The notes below the pieces were generated by a model. The model searched no databases and was not told the origin of the DNA. It saw nothing but the letters and a program-made list of their open reading frames with translations. A stretch of 64,000 nucleotides of DNA from Kudoa neothunni (lineage: Eukaryota; Cnidaria): the NCBI GenBank assembly GCA_964304625.1, contig OZ199838.1, positions 744,001-808,000 on the forward strand. Reading direction: 5' to 3'. A program made the position numbers and the translations under genes. Shown piece after piece: positions 1-13,500 of the stretch. Each line of letters begins with the position of its first letter. The first letter of the stretch is position 1.

Positions 1-1118
1 GCAAAGTGAATAAACTAAGATTATTTTTTTAATTTATTCTTGGATGAATCTGCACCTCCGATGATGGCTCTTCGCATCCTTAGGGGTGCAGGCACTCCCT
101 GTGGGGAAATATTGATGTAGTGTTTAAAAGCTTTAGAAACTCTTATATTTATTATTTATTTAATTTTAATATGAATAAATCAATAACAGTGTGACTAAGT
201 TTTGATTTTATTTTCTACTGGAAGAGTCCAAACTGCTTGGAGAATATCCTGAGATTACAGAAGACACGAGCACTCTTGGTAATTTATAAACTTTGAAAGT
301 GTAGATTGATTATTATTATTTTATTTCATTCCAATGGATATACCTTTTTACGCCGCCATGATTTTTACCATCGAATAAAAATTTTAACTGAATAGGTAGT
401 TGTTTCAAGGGAAGAAAATGTTCTTACCATTTAATACCACCATCGCAAAAAAGATTGACGAAAACTTAGGGTTATTTTTGTTGTGGCGGTGTTGTCGATA
501 ATTCCTTTCAGATGACAAATTCACTTAAAAATCAACCTTGAGTTTTCCAATAGTTACTTAATAGCTTTACACAAACACATCCAATATTTTGTGTAATTGC
601 ATGTATTTTTTCCTAGCTGTTTAAATATTTGTACGTTTTTGGTACTTATTTTTGTTTTAAATTGAGTAATAACCACATGAACCAAATTTTTTATCCTTGC
701 GAGTGAATTAAGTTCTAAAACATCTGGGATACTTAGATCACCCTTGCGGCAAACACGTACGTTTTTCGATTTTCGTCTTCCAAGTAATAGTTAATTTGTT
801 AAGCATTTAATTGCTATTAATGTCTAGGTAATATATTTTTTTAAACAGAAACCAACCATAATTATTTTTCTCTCTTATTTATTACTAATACATTATTATA
901 TTAAATAATTTTATTTTTTAAATCTTATTATACAATTACATAAAAAGTATTTATTTTTTTACATAATAAATTAAAAATAATTAATATAAGTTATATTGAT
1001 AAAAATATCAGTAGATTTTAATTAACTGGTTAAAGCGTTGAAGGTCCATGCTATCAAATTTTATATTAATATTACATTTATTTTTATAGTAAAATAAATA
1101 ATTACGGTTTTGTTCCAG
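1..1118. other. Non-coding A+T-rich stretch
   Basis: No coding exon could be supported here. A short G+C-richer patch near 36-120 contains a small open frame starting at an ATG, but it matches no family I know and has no splice context. It may be an old repeat fragment or an upstream exon of the gene that begins to be visible at 1119. Confidence 0.4.
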
Positions 1119-3096
1119 ATAATATAGGTTTAATTCGACCTGTTCCTTATAAAAATGGTTGGTATGATGTATACTATCATTCAGATAGTTTTATGTTGAA
1201 AAACCCATACTTCTTTAAATATATAAAATATGACGTGGATGGAGTACACAGAAAGAATGTATAATTTATGGAAAATAAGACCAATATTGAAAAGAAAAAA
1301 TTTTTTTCTTAAATTTTTATAATGCTGATTCATAATTAGAACACAAATATTTAACTCGTTTTCAAACGTAAACCACAGGAAGCGTAATATTTTTATTTTT
1401 CTAAAAATTATTTCAACTTGATTAACTTATCCAAAATAAAAAATTTTCATATTCTGTTATTAATAAATAATAATCACTTATATGAAAAAACCTTTGTTTA
1501 TACCTTTAATATTGAGTCTTAAAGTTAAATGTGTTGTTTGCATCTGCTTTTAAGGATTAATAAATTATCTGAAAAATATTTTTTCAATTATTAAAACAAT
1601 CTTCAATAGCTATTAAAGGTTAGATGAATTTATATTCCATTCTGACAACATGAAACTAAATAAAAATTTTCAAATTATAAGTTAATATATTATTTTTATT
1701 AATTTTTAAAGAATTTCAGCATTATAATAATAAAAATGTTCAAAAGTAGTTTAAATGAACAACATTTTCTCTTAAATATTAATAACTACCAATAGTTTAT
1801 TATTTCATTACAAAATTATATTAATATTTTTAAAATATAAAAATCAAACATTCAACATAATCTGAAATATAACTCTTTTCAATGTTGGCTATATCGTTAA
1901 TTCACAAGTTCCGGAATAAATGTTGAATTAAATACTTTTTCACAGATGTATACTAATGATTATATTTTTATGGATGGGACGAGATTAGCGATTTCTTACA
2001 CAACATATTCATTGGAGACTAGAAACGTGGATCAATCTCATATGTTGTACAAAAACAAATGCGGCTATAAAAATCAATTTTTCAACTTTCAAAATATTTC
2101 AAATCTCGACTATCTATTATGGAATATGATTTCACACCTACTGACGGTATCTTTGATTTAGTTAAACATCAATATACATATAACAACCTAAATTTATTTA
2201 TTGCCGCAATAGGATGACCAAATTTCAGATATTAAAAATGGTTCGATCATTGAGGTCCCCTTTGCATGCACAAAAAAACAACGTCACTATTATTTTCCAT
2301 GGTATCATGAGAACGATAGGTTGTTTGAATTGGGTTATCCTATCACCATTCCAAGAAAATACATTATACTAAATCCTAACTATACTTTTGACGGTTGTCA
2401 AAAATTGATCAATGATGTGTTTTTCAATCCAACTAGAAATAATACTCATTATAATTCAATTATAAAGTTTAAAAACTTATCTTTCCCACCCATAAGTGAT
2501 GAAGATTATAATGTAATAACAAAGTCCATTCGTTTATTATTCTATTATTTTTAAAGATACGAATAAACAATTGTTATTTAAAAGACAATATGTATCCAAC
2601 ATATACGACTATATCATATTTTAAAAAATTAATTAAAAAAGATATTGATGAAAATGACTTCTCTTACAAAGTATGTTAAATAGATTATATAAAACATAGT
2701 GTAATAGAATTGCTTATAGAGAATTATCAAAAGAATTTACTGCTATAGTCTTATTGATTACTCGAGCAGAAAAATTTTTAATGAAACGCTAGAAGAAAAA
2801 ATCTTTAAAATTACTCCACTAAAAGTACTAATATATATATATACATTATTTTTATTATAATTGTACAGATAGAATTTGTGCATTGGCAGCTGGGTATAGT
2901 TTTACGTCAGTCTAGTGAAAATTATCATGAATATTGTGAGCCAGAAGAAGATCTACAGGAAATAGTATCAATTAATGAATTACCCATAACTCAACAAAAT
3001 AATAATACTCACAATATACCTTCTAATAATACTAACATCCTCACAAATATATTTGGTAATGATAAGAATGCCACAGTATCGATACAGACATTATAA
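1119..3096 (+). CDS. Multi-exon gene of unknown family (5' end not found)
   Basis: Six exons join cleanly: 1119-1258, 1946-2146, 2213-2512, 2557-2670, 2720-2824 and 2869-3096. Each junction has GT and AG and keeps one frame, and all five introns lie in phase 0. Four of the introns are only 44-66 bases long. The first visible exon begins in mid-codon after an AG, so at least one upstream exon is missing. The joined product is about 362 residues and stops at 3094-3096. It is rich in Tyr, Asn and Phe, has scattered Cys, and ends in an Asn-rich tail after an acidic stretch (EPEEDLQE). No transmembrane helix and no known domain could be recognised, so the function is unknown. The steady phase and open frames across six exons argue against chance. 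Cysteines and possible N-glycosylation sites (for example NNT) would fit a secreted protein, but no signal peptide is visible. Confidence 0.6.
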
Positions 3097-4180
3097 ATTT
3101 GAAAAATAGAAAATATATCCACTTTTTTCGTTATTAACGGTTATTTACATATTTTCTTGAAAATTGAATAGACTACTTGTAATTACTAATATATACCATT
3201 AGAAGCATGTCTATTTATTAAAAATATGTTTATTTGTAATCGCTATTTATTTTTTTATTATTAATTAGAAGAAAATTACGTAAAAACAATAAAATTAACC
3301 ATATATATCAAAAATAATTATTATCCCTTCTTAAATATGAGAAACGATTTTTTGTTATGTAACTATCATGTATCAACATGAGATTAAACTTACAAAGTGT
3401 TTATTAATTAATGTTTATTAGAATTTGACTAAATTATTTATCGATTAATTAATGTGATTTTTATATGCGCGAACGAAAAAAATATTTAAATTGTTTGAAT
3501 TTGATGAGGAACTTAAGCCATCAGTTTCTAATTGGTTATGAATTGTTTATATAATATGTTTAATATCTTTTAAGTTGTATAAGTTAATAATTTATAATTA
3601 CGTGTATTTTATTGTGTAAACATACTAAACAAAATATTATAATGTTAGATTTTCAGACGTAGTAACTTTGTGCATAAATGAAAAAACAAAAAAAGTTACG
3701 TAAATACCTGAGTAGGACCACAGTGGTCCGCCTGAAACTAATGGTCTAATCAATCTTTGAAACATTATTTAAATTACTGAATTCTAGAAAAGACGATTTC
3801 TAACCAATTCTGTATATAACTGAGTATTTTATAACAAATTATAATTTAAATTAAGAACATTAAAACGTAAAAATAAAACTTATGATGAGCGGTCAATGTT
3901 CTAGAAAACGTCTAAAATGAGTTCTGATAGGGAAATTTATTTTCTTTAAGCTGAAGATGAAACCATAAATGAACTGGTCAATAATCAAGATGATTGTGAT
4001 ATAAGTGACATCGACGAAAATATTGAAAATTCTTCGGGAAGCTATTGTATCCTATCGAAAGAGAGATAAAAGTGGTAGAGAACTCTCACAATAATTGAAC
4101 AGAGAGTAACACAGGAAAGTATATACAATGGGAAACCAGAATTTTCAAATGAAACAAAACTTTTAGTACAGACTCCATTG
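3097..4180. other. Intergenic region with a possible acidic coding remnant
   Basis: Mostly simple A+T-rich sequence. Around 3917-4045 there is a plus-strand ATG followed by an acidic, Asp/Asn/Glu-rich frame (for example DDCDISDIDENIEN) with one early stop. This resembles the acidic N-termini of piggyBac transposases, but no catalytic region follows it, so I do not assign a family. Confidence 0.3.
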
Positions 4181-4400
4181 AGTGCTATAGTAATCACACA
4201 ATGCACGTTCGTATGATGATCGAACGAAGTTTTCTTCATAATTATAAACACGAACGAAACCATTCGTGCATTTCGTGTTTGATGATGGTGGTAAAGTATG
4301 CGTTGTTGTGGACGAAGCTCAAACCTAAAACTGGCGTGACCTTATTACTTGACCATGGACCATAGTGCTGGCGCACGATTACACGCTATTGTTAGTATGT

Positions 4401-4600
4401 TGATACGCCACAGGGACACCTAAAAACACCCTCTTGTGAATTTTTTCCGAATTTCTTTTTTCATCATTTTCCATGATAAAATAAAAGAATATGGGGAGCA
4501 AAGATTCTTCTTAAAATAATAACTTCTAAATTTTAATAATTTTCCATCCAAACGCTGTCGGACACACGAGTAGTCTCCATCTTTTTTTCAACAAACACTG
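4401..4600 (+). repeat. Left arm of an internal ~200-base inverted repeat
   Basis: This segment matches the reverse complement of 5345-5540 at about 80 percent by eye. Shared words include caccta(a)aaaca, ccat(g/a)ataaaa and cgctgtcggacaca. Both arms lie inside the 3' region of the hAT copy. The inverted copy of the element near 47100-47260 keeps this arm with a deletion of about 85 bases. The layout resembles a second, non-autonomous DNA transposon of about 1.1 kb nested in the hAT before it was copied. Confidence 0.6.
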
Positions 4601-5344
4601 AATTTTTTTCCCTTACTTCTTAGTTATTAATGAAAAAGTTATTTATTATTACTATTTTTTACTATTGTTGTATAACAATTTCATATGAACTAACTTTAAT
4701 AATAAACTTATTACATGGCTCACAAAAAGAGTTCATTTTTCAATATAATGAAAATACTTTTTGAATTTTAAACAATAGATATATATGTATTTAATTTTTT
4801 GAAGTTTATAATTTTTTTTATATAATTTGTTGTTAGAAATTAAGACTGAATTTAATTTTTATTATTAAACTTCAGAAACATAATATTTAAAATCTACTAT
4901 ATAAAACTGTTTTACCTTGCAGTATCGGTAATATATTGAAAAAAAATATTAAGCTATATTTTTATTTTTTTTATAAGTTATTGTGTATATCGAAACTTTA
5001 TAACAACATTTTTACGTTTATTAAATATAGTAATAGAACACACATAAAAACTCTTCTAATAAAGTATTAATTTCAAAAAGTCGACCTTTATTTGTTACCT
5101 ATTGAAACTAAGTGTTTATCTAAAATATAGTACGTAATTATTTATTTTTAAAAACTCATCAATTCTAAGAATATTAAGATAATGCATTTTGAGATCACGT
5201 GGTTGTCCTCGTTTTTAAACTATTTACAATTAGAACCAATAAAAACATACATAGAAAAATTTTATAATGTAAACTTTATGTGTATATACTCAAAAATATG
5301 AAGAACAACCAAGTTATGATTTATTATTAAAACAAATTAGACAA

Positions 5345-5540
5345 CAATTCAATGTTTGTTTAAAAAAGATGGAAATTGCACATGTGTCCGACAGCGTTCG
5401 GATGAAAAGTTATTGAAATATAAAAGTTATTATTTTAAGATAAATTTTGTCTCTCTTTATTCTTTTGTTTTATTATGGAAAATCATGTAAAAATGATTTT
5501 CGAAAAATATTCACAAGAATGTGTTTTTAGGTGCCGCATA
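5345..5540 (-). repeat. Right arm of the internal ~200-base inverted repeat
   Basis: Partner of 4401-4600. In the second element copy this arm is almost entirely missing (near 46190-46220), although the flanking 5100-5370 and 5540-5730 segments are still present there. Confidence 0.6.
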
Positions 5541-8050
5541 CTTTATCATTATCAACACAATCTTAGATACTAAATTAATATTAAATTTTAAGCGAAGAAA
5601 AATATAAGCAATTACGTTCCTCATCTCGATTTAAGGGAATTTTTGAAGTATGTTACCTCATGTCCTAATTTCATATTTTATTATCAAATAAAAACTTGAT
5701 ATCAGTGTTTTTTTCAAAGATAATTAAATTAATTCAGGAAACAGAACCCTGCTATATTATGTTACGCTATAATTAAGTTGGCCTAAACGTTTTTTAGAAT
5801 GATGAAAATACTCTCAAACCCTAATTTTATAAGTCTAATAATTAGAAGTGAATTTTTCAAGTGGCCAAGTTATGTCCGTTCACTTTGCTTTTGAGATAAT
5901 TCAATATTACACATAATAAAGAGAAATGAATTAAATTTACTCCAAAAATATCTTATTTTTAATATAAACTACTAATTTTCTAAGATATTTTTTCTTTGAG
6001 TTTTCCCAATAAATGAGCGAATTCTTGTAAACCTGGTTGACTTTTTCTTGGATGTACAGTTGAATTTCTTGCTTGAAAATTTTCTGAGTCCCTATCCCGT
6101 TCATAATATTTTGAGTGGGTTTTCGAAGATTCCAGGCTCTTGGGGATTAATTCTAATTTTTTTTTCAATAATGATTACACTCAAAGTTTTAACATCAAAT
6201 TTGTTTGTTTAAAGGAGTAATTTGGTTCAGCCATGTCAGAAAAAAGCGACTCAACGTGGTTTATCACAAAATTTATTTCTTTATTTCGCAAACTCACACT
6301 CAACAAATTTTAAATTTTTGATAATTTAAAAATTGTTGGAGAAAAGCAGCGATCTTATGGTTGAAAAAAATAAATTGTGTGTATGTTTCGTCCAATAAAT
6401 TTTCCAAATGCATACAATAATCGCCCATAAGAATTTCATGTTGTGTTTGAATCATTGCATTGATACGATGAAATACTATAAACACATAACGATAATATAA
6501 AAAACGAAACTTACACGAATTACACAATGTGACGATGGCCTTTTCACCTGCTCCAAAAGATCAAAGAAATCGGAAAATATTTTGAAAAATTTAGCTACCA
6601 CAACACATTCTTTCTTGTCTAATCCATCAAAGTATTTTTTAGCTGGATGATTTTATAGCACACCCTCCAAACTATCGAAACACACCAATAACTTCCTTAG
6701 TCGATCGCTAAGACAAATCCATGGTCGCGTAGCTGAGCCCCACTGTATTTTCATTGGTATGTTGGACTGTAAATCTACCGTTTTATGAACAGATCCGCAC
6801 AGTTTATCCATATTATTCACCCTTAGTATGTATAAATCGGATGTGTTGTTTGTACTAAGATCCCAAAATACACATAATAAACAAATTGAAATTAGATATT
6901 ATGGCGATAGTAAAATTTATTTATAAACTCATTAGTAAAAAAAATGTAATAAATATATTAAAATACATAAACACAAATTATTTAAATTTAGATTAAACAA
7001 TTTTATTTTGATTTACCAAACAGAATTATGAGAGATTAAGATAGCATATCGTTAAATATATCACTTTTACATTTATTCGCTCATCAAGATTTTTACATCA
7101 ATTTATACATAAAATACCTTAAGATATAATATTGCGAAGACGGTGAGCAACACATCTGGTTGTGTTGAAATCCCTTAGACCTAATAGATTGTTTGCTGCG
7201 GAGCCACAAACAATTCTTAGATCAGATTTGCTACGTGAAAATTTAGAACAAAATTCGGTGTAGGTTTTATTTATATTTCCTCAATGTTTTTTACCGGAAA
7301 ATAGATTTTGTCATATTGGAAATGTTGAAGGGTGAAATTTTTAACTAATAACATTGATATATTAATGAATGAATCGATTTTGGCATTATCAGTACAAAAA
7401 TCAATGGTTAGGCATATACATACTATTGCGATTGATTGTTTCAATTAATTTTTCCAGTTTTAAATACATGCGCTCATATTCATTCATAATTATTTGTTTA
7501 ACGCATTTTCTGGATAAATCTTAAGCCTATCAATAAGTTCAATGAACTTTTTGCCTAAGTAAAATGCGAAGTTTATTATTTCAGTAAACGATGCACTTTC
7601 TGTTATTGTAAACGGGGAGATTTTTTCAACTACAAAGTTGGCAATTTTAATGTCAAAAATTAACTGATCGAATACGCTTAAATTAACAATGGAGGGAGGT
7701 GAAACAAATAATTCACTAATTTTTATATCTTTATTTGTTTGAGTATGTAACTTATTATGACTAATAAGTTTCCTATTCCAGTAAGACGACTTATGTGGAA
7801 ATATTTTGTTGCACCTTGTGCAAACAATAAAATCAATTTGGGACGTTTCATCCCCGTCTTTAGTAATGATGAACAGAAATTTCCCCATTCTTTAGAATGC
7901 GTGGTAGATTTTTTCCAAGAGAAAGGTCTACCAGCTTTCAAAGCCTCTTCAACGCTCCCCGCATTCCAGTTTGATATAATGTAACTAAAAGAAGACACGA
8001 ACACGAACCAATGGGCGTTGTCTATTTCTAAGGTCCACAAAGCCATCCTC

Positions 8051-9160
8051 TACATCCTGAAATAATCTTTATCCTAGTTTCTACATCAGTAAGCGTGACT
8101 TTTCTCATTATGGCGTAACCTGGAACTGAGTTTCTTGACGACGCGACTTAGCATCACATTCATGAACTTATGAATAAACTCGTTTATATTTTACAGAAGG
8201 CACTTCATTTCTTTTATAAGAAATATCAGAATTAATACTATTTTGCACATTTTGCAGTGCTATGTCCAGAGTTGAATGAGCTATAAATACTCACACGAAA
8301 ATTATAACTGACGTAATAACCACATGGATTAAATTTCTTATTTTTCGTGCTCTACTCTCCTAATTTTCTTCCTTGATTTATAAAATTCTATAATAACTAG
8401 CGCTTAGACTACAGTTAATTGCTTTCTAACCAATCACCAACCTCATAAAAAACTAATAATATGATGGAACCTCGCTATAACGAGGTATTTCAAAGTTAGA
8501 GAGTATCATTCTTGAACGGAACGTTTAATTTAAGTTAATCATAATTTTTAATAAAATAAAAAATTAATTATTCAATTTAATATTGAAAAACTAAAATATT
8601 TTGCGGTCTTTATATATTGTGCAGAAAAATATCGTCTAATTTAATGTATATTCAAAGTATTGAACAGTAGATGCCTACGGAATACTATAATAACTTGTGT
8701 GAGTTTTAAAAGTTTTATAATTATTATTTTAAAATATATTCAATAAATGATTACAACGGTGTTCAATAAGTTTAATTATTTTAATTTAACACGATGTCTA
8801 TTGGTTCGTTTCATGGCCAATAACCACTACCTTGAATTAATATGGTTGAATATTTTTTTCATTTACATTTCTCATATTACTAAAAGTTATTCCATAAAAA
8901 TGGTTATCTGTTGTATTCAATTTATTCAGAATATTGAATATAATGTGTTTTTTATGTTTAATGCAGAATTATCTCAAATTATAAACCACTTACATTAAGA
9001 TTGATTTAACTTGAATATAATACTATCGTAGAATGAATATACGACAACGATTTATTCAATCATTTAGTCGAAAACAGATTTTTGGTTATAAATTAGGAAC
9101 CTCGTTTGAGCCCTTAAATAATTCGAATAAATACGACGTGATTTTTATTGAATTCTATAA
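8051..9160. other. Intergenic region upstream of the Kunitz gene
   Basis: No supported exon. A G+C-richer patch near 8466-8486 (cctcgctataacgagg) looks like the terminal repeat of pogo/Tigger-type transposons, but no matching partner end was found. The plus-strand open frame at 8747-8998 is low-complexity and judged spurious. Confidence 0.4.
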
Positions 9161-10507
9161 ATGAATATTCTTTTTTCGTTTATTATATTTTACAATTTAT
9201 TGTATGTTCATCAATTTGAAAGTAGTTTTATATTACACTCGTCAAATCTAACAATGTCTAAGGACTAGTGTACGATGATTATAGCTTTAAAGAAGGAGTA
9301 TGTCCTCATGAAGCTCTTCAAACCCATATTCGTACCTGTACTCCATTTGTCAGATGGTACATCCGAAAATCTGACAGACAATGCGTACAGTTTGACTACA
9401 AAGGGTTTGGTGGAAACTTTAACAACTTTGCAACAGAAAAACAATGCATAGATCATTGTATTTTCATTAAACTCCCTTTTCGCTAAGATTTATATTAGAC
9501 ACTATTACTCCAAATGATAAAGTAAAGGGTTGCGCTGAAACAGCAGCAATATCAGGATCTTGTGGACCTAATAGGGGAGAACAAAAATGGTCCTACCATA
9601 GATCCATCGGTACGTGCAAATCATTTACATACACAAGTTGCGGAACAAGTAATAACGTATACGACTCTAAAGAAGAATGTGAAGGATATTGTAAAAGTAT
9701 CATTTTACTTAATTTTTTAATAAAATGTTGGCATCGAAAATATTAGAAAGGCCTCAAGATGTTAACAAGTACGACTGTCAAGTCAAACCGAAAGTGGACT
9801 CTAACAATCCCTCTACAGGAATTATAGCTGATTTGAGACTTCACCGATGCGTGTACTCAGCAGTTGAATACCATAGTTTTGGGAAGCATGATTATGGCAA
9901 TGGAGAGATAGAATATATTTCAAGGAAACGTGGAATATTCAAATCATTCCAAGAATGCGTGAATACATGCTATCGTAACTCTGTAAAACAAGTGTATCTA
10001 ATAATTTTTAATAAATAGCCAACGAAGCCGATAAAATTCCAGCTTGTAAAAAAACCGAACCTTATATATTTCCTAAATCAGATTCCACATGGACTAAAAC
10101 AGATGTTGTAGTTAGTTATTATTTTAATAAGAATGACCAAAAATGTCATCGAATGGAGAGTTGGCCTGGTGATTTTAATCCTGAAAATAATATTTTTGGA
10201 TCTAAGGAATTATGTTTGAGTTACTGTGGAGGTATTACTTATTCACTTATATTCGAAACTGACATGATTTGAAGGAAATGACGATACATTGGAAACGGCT
10301 GAAGAGATATGCGAATTGAACGTTGCTTCAGTTTATAAACAAGATAAAGAGAAAGAGGTTGGAAATTTGAATATTGTTAGATATTACTATTCTCAACAAA
10401 CCAAAGAATGTGCAGAATTTCATTATGGAGGTGTTGGAGGAAATGGGAACAACTTTGTGTCTAAGAAAGTTTGTGAAAAGGTTTGCAGAGATCAAAGCAA
10501 CTACTAA
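9161..10507 (+). CDS. Secreted protein with five tandem Kunitz domains
   Basis: Six exons: 9161-9221, 9269-9457, 9499-9696, 9747-9974, 10019-10231 and 10275-10507, giving 373 residues. Every intron is 41-50 bases and in phase 1. Exon 1 encodes a signal peptide ([16 protein letters not shown]). Each later exon then encodes one Kunitz (BPTI-type) domain, the classic symmetrical 1-1 module. The C3-to-C5 cores are clear: [16 protein letters not shown] in domain 1, CKSFTYTSC in domain 2, and [16 protein letters not shown] in domain 5. Only domain 2 has all six cysteines. Domains 3, 4 and 5 lack both residues of the C14-C38 bridge, and domain 1 has F in place of C38. The phase-consistent donor after domain 1 would also drop its last Cys, so that junction is the weakest. 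Kunitz domains usually inhibit serine proteases by a loop tied by C14-C38. Loss of that bridge suggests that most domains have other binding roles. Confidence 0.88.
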
Positions 10508-13500
10508 ATTCGAAGATTTTTAAAAATATTTACATTATACAAATTATATATTAATATATGATGAAATTTATTTTTTATTTTATTTTTCTTATGTGTCGAT
10601 TTCTAAAGGTTCTAATTAAAATAATATTTAGTATGTTTAGGTTGCAAGCACAATAATATATAATTCAAAGTTTTACTACCATTTAATAAGCCTACCAACC
10701 TTCTTGATTATTTATATAACAATAAACTAATATGACATTATATCATTCTATTATATACGTACCGCAAGTTTTCGATATAGATAGTTAATATTTTTTGAAA
10801 TTCCTTTACACAGCATTGCATATCTTCGACGTAGATAATATTTTAATATCACATTATAAAAATATATCAAAATAACATTTATTTGTTAAAATTTTTATTA
10901 TATTAAAGGTTTTGCCACGGGGAAGAAATTAAATCAAATTTTAACTCGAATAACCCCATTTAATTACACATTCGAACGTTTATCATAATGAGAGGAGTAA
11001 ATTTTTATAAAATAGTTAAATTAATCTAAAATTTCTATTAATGACTCTAGAGCGGTAAAGAATATCACATATTCTGTTACTGTGATTTTTTTTTCAAATT
11101 ATTATAGGTTGTTCTTCTCTGAAAAGAATTTTGTCGAATAAATCTGATAAAATGAGCTCCAATGTTTCTACTACCAGTGAAACGAATAAAAATTTAAAGT
11201 TTTTCAAGCTCGAAATTAATTTATATTACCGGTCAGTGTAATAACATCAAAATTAAGAAAAATATTCTAGAGTTATTGTTCGCTGAGAAGGCACAACTTT
11301 TTTCTGGTGGTATTAAAATCAAAAGTTTCGGTTGAAGCACAGCTTGGCTCGAACATTAAAGACTCGATTTGTTTTTAATGTTCATTATCCTTGGAAAAGC
11401 AGGGTATTTGATGATAAATTGTGAAAATTAGGTAAACAAATTATGTGACGAAATAGGTAGATATGAAAAGAAAATGTATTAAACCATATCGAGTAAGCTT
11501 GTTTTATGAACAATATACTCAATGAATTTATTTGATAAAGAGTGAATAATAATAAAAGAGAATCAAAAAACCTGTCGTCGATTTTCAGACTATTTAATTT
11601 AAAGGGAAAAATTCCACACATAATTTCCGTGGTATGTTCAAATATCCTGTTTAAAAAGAATTAATAATTTAAATGTCAAATATTACGATTCAACAAAAAT
11701 TGTTGGATATCTTCAAGTATCGTTTTTATATGATAAAAATCTCAATCAAAAGATCCCAACAGAAAAGGGAAATCCCTATTACTATTAGATCGATAGCATT
11801 CACATTCATAATTAAATAATAATAATAATAACAGAATATGTCATTTTTCGATAAAAACCTCGAAAAATTTATTATCTACGCGTGCGCCAATAATAGATAC
11901 TGCAGGGATTCCAAATTGGGGTGCAAGATCCGATCAAAATTAAAATAATTTTTCATAATTTTGTTTGGGAGAAATTATTTATTTTTTGATTTTTATGTCT
12001 TAAAATATTATGAATACTGAGTTATATTTTTAGTCTGATAAGTTTTCATTTATTATAATGCAAAAATATATGAAAAATAAAATTTAATATACAAAAAGAG
12101 TGAATTAAAAATTTTCTTTAAGTAAATGTAGCACTTTAAAACGAGCAATATGTGTATAGATTACAAACAATCCCATTTACACGACCTTGAAATTCTTGGT
12201 TTTTAGGATAAAATCCACTAGTAGTCTCACAATAAATTAATTTTGGTTTCGATTCGCTACAGACGATTATTGAAATTTTTCTACAAATATTTTTCATTCT
12301 CAAATAATTTAAATCCCGTTAAAGTGTTATCTAAAACATTATTTTTGACCCCTGGGTTCTTTAATCGTCGAATTCTGACCTAGTTCGGGAACTGTTTGCA
12401 CCACTAACTTTGTGTGAGATAAAAAATAGAAAAAGTATTAAAATTAATTGATATAACTAAAAATTGTTTCAATATAAACATAAATAATTTATATAATTAG
12501 ATGAAATAAGATTACAAACATCTGTATTGAACTTAATCACTGAATGTTAAACATAGCGGATGATTTCAATGAAATACACGGACCTAGCATTTGCATTATA
12601 ATGCTTCAATCGATCCTATTATAGCATGCTCTATAGATTTGGTATTAATGAAGCAAATATGGACATTTTTCCATATCTAAGACAATTAATACGATCTTCG
12701 AAGCGTGCTTATCGAGTCAAATACATAAAAACTCACGGCATAAAGAGTACATTAGCGCAATCATTCAAAGGCGCAGTCCAACATTAAGTAAAAAGTCGGA
12801 CAATTCCGCTTAATTTACATTTGATTAAGCATATAAGGGGCAAGTTAACTTCAACCGACCGTCACCATGACGTGAGCCAGTGGTGGGCACAACTTTTGGG
12901 TTTTGGGGCCACATTGTCACATTACAGAAGCTTAGAGGGTCGTATTGTTGATCAAATGTTTTCTAAGAACTTAATACCTATTGCTGGCTTTCCTTACATT
13001 TTCGGCACAATAAACAAGTTAGTGTATAAATCAATTTAAAAAAATTTAATAATTTTTTTAAATATAGAAGTTTTTTAATCGACATACTATTGCATGTTAC
13101 GACCAAAAAATAAATTTTATATTTAATAAATATTAATTATAACTAAAGTTATGAAAAGTTAATATTACTCATTAAGTACACTTGAAATATATAAAAAATG
13201 ATTCTGATATAATTGTTTTAAACATATAATTCAATATAACATCTTATTTAAAATAAGACCTAAATTATAAAAAATTAATTATAATAGTTAATTTTTTATA
13301 ATTTATAATTCAAATATGGCGCGGTGGTGTTAAACTCGCATACCTCTGCAGTATACGTGCACCAACTTTGCAGGATCTAGAAATAAGTTTTTCACATCCT
13401 TTTCATTAGTTTAACTTATACATATATAATAAAATATTCGTTTAAAGTATTAAATAAATTTTAAATATACGAAAATAGAATATGCAACCAACCTACAAAT

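Larger units (their letters stand above)
4190..8050 (-). mobile_element. BED-type hAT transposon relic, copy 1
   Basis: Read on the minus strand, this starts with a BED zinc finger (CTRCNKIFPHKS with two His further on, about 7770-7850). A hAT core follows to about 7141, with frames such as SKSDLRIVCGS and NLLGLRDFNTTRC. The middle region at about 6300-6830 includes RPWICLSDRLRKLLVCFDSL. A linker preceding the hAT C-terminal domain lies at 5980-6168. Beyond the transposase comes a 1.5 kb non-coding 3' region (about 5740-4190). The same order, inverted, occurs at 44545-47460, so both parts form one element. Several stops and frame changes show it is dead. The two ends share an imperfect inverted motif around caatgcccgttcg. 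Exact boundaries and a target duplication could not be fixed. Confidence 0.75.

Noticed and set aside
8747-8998. 83-residue hydrophobic open frame
   Set aside because: Composition is that of translated A+T-rich sequence, with no conserved motif and no splice context.
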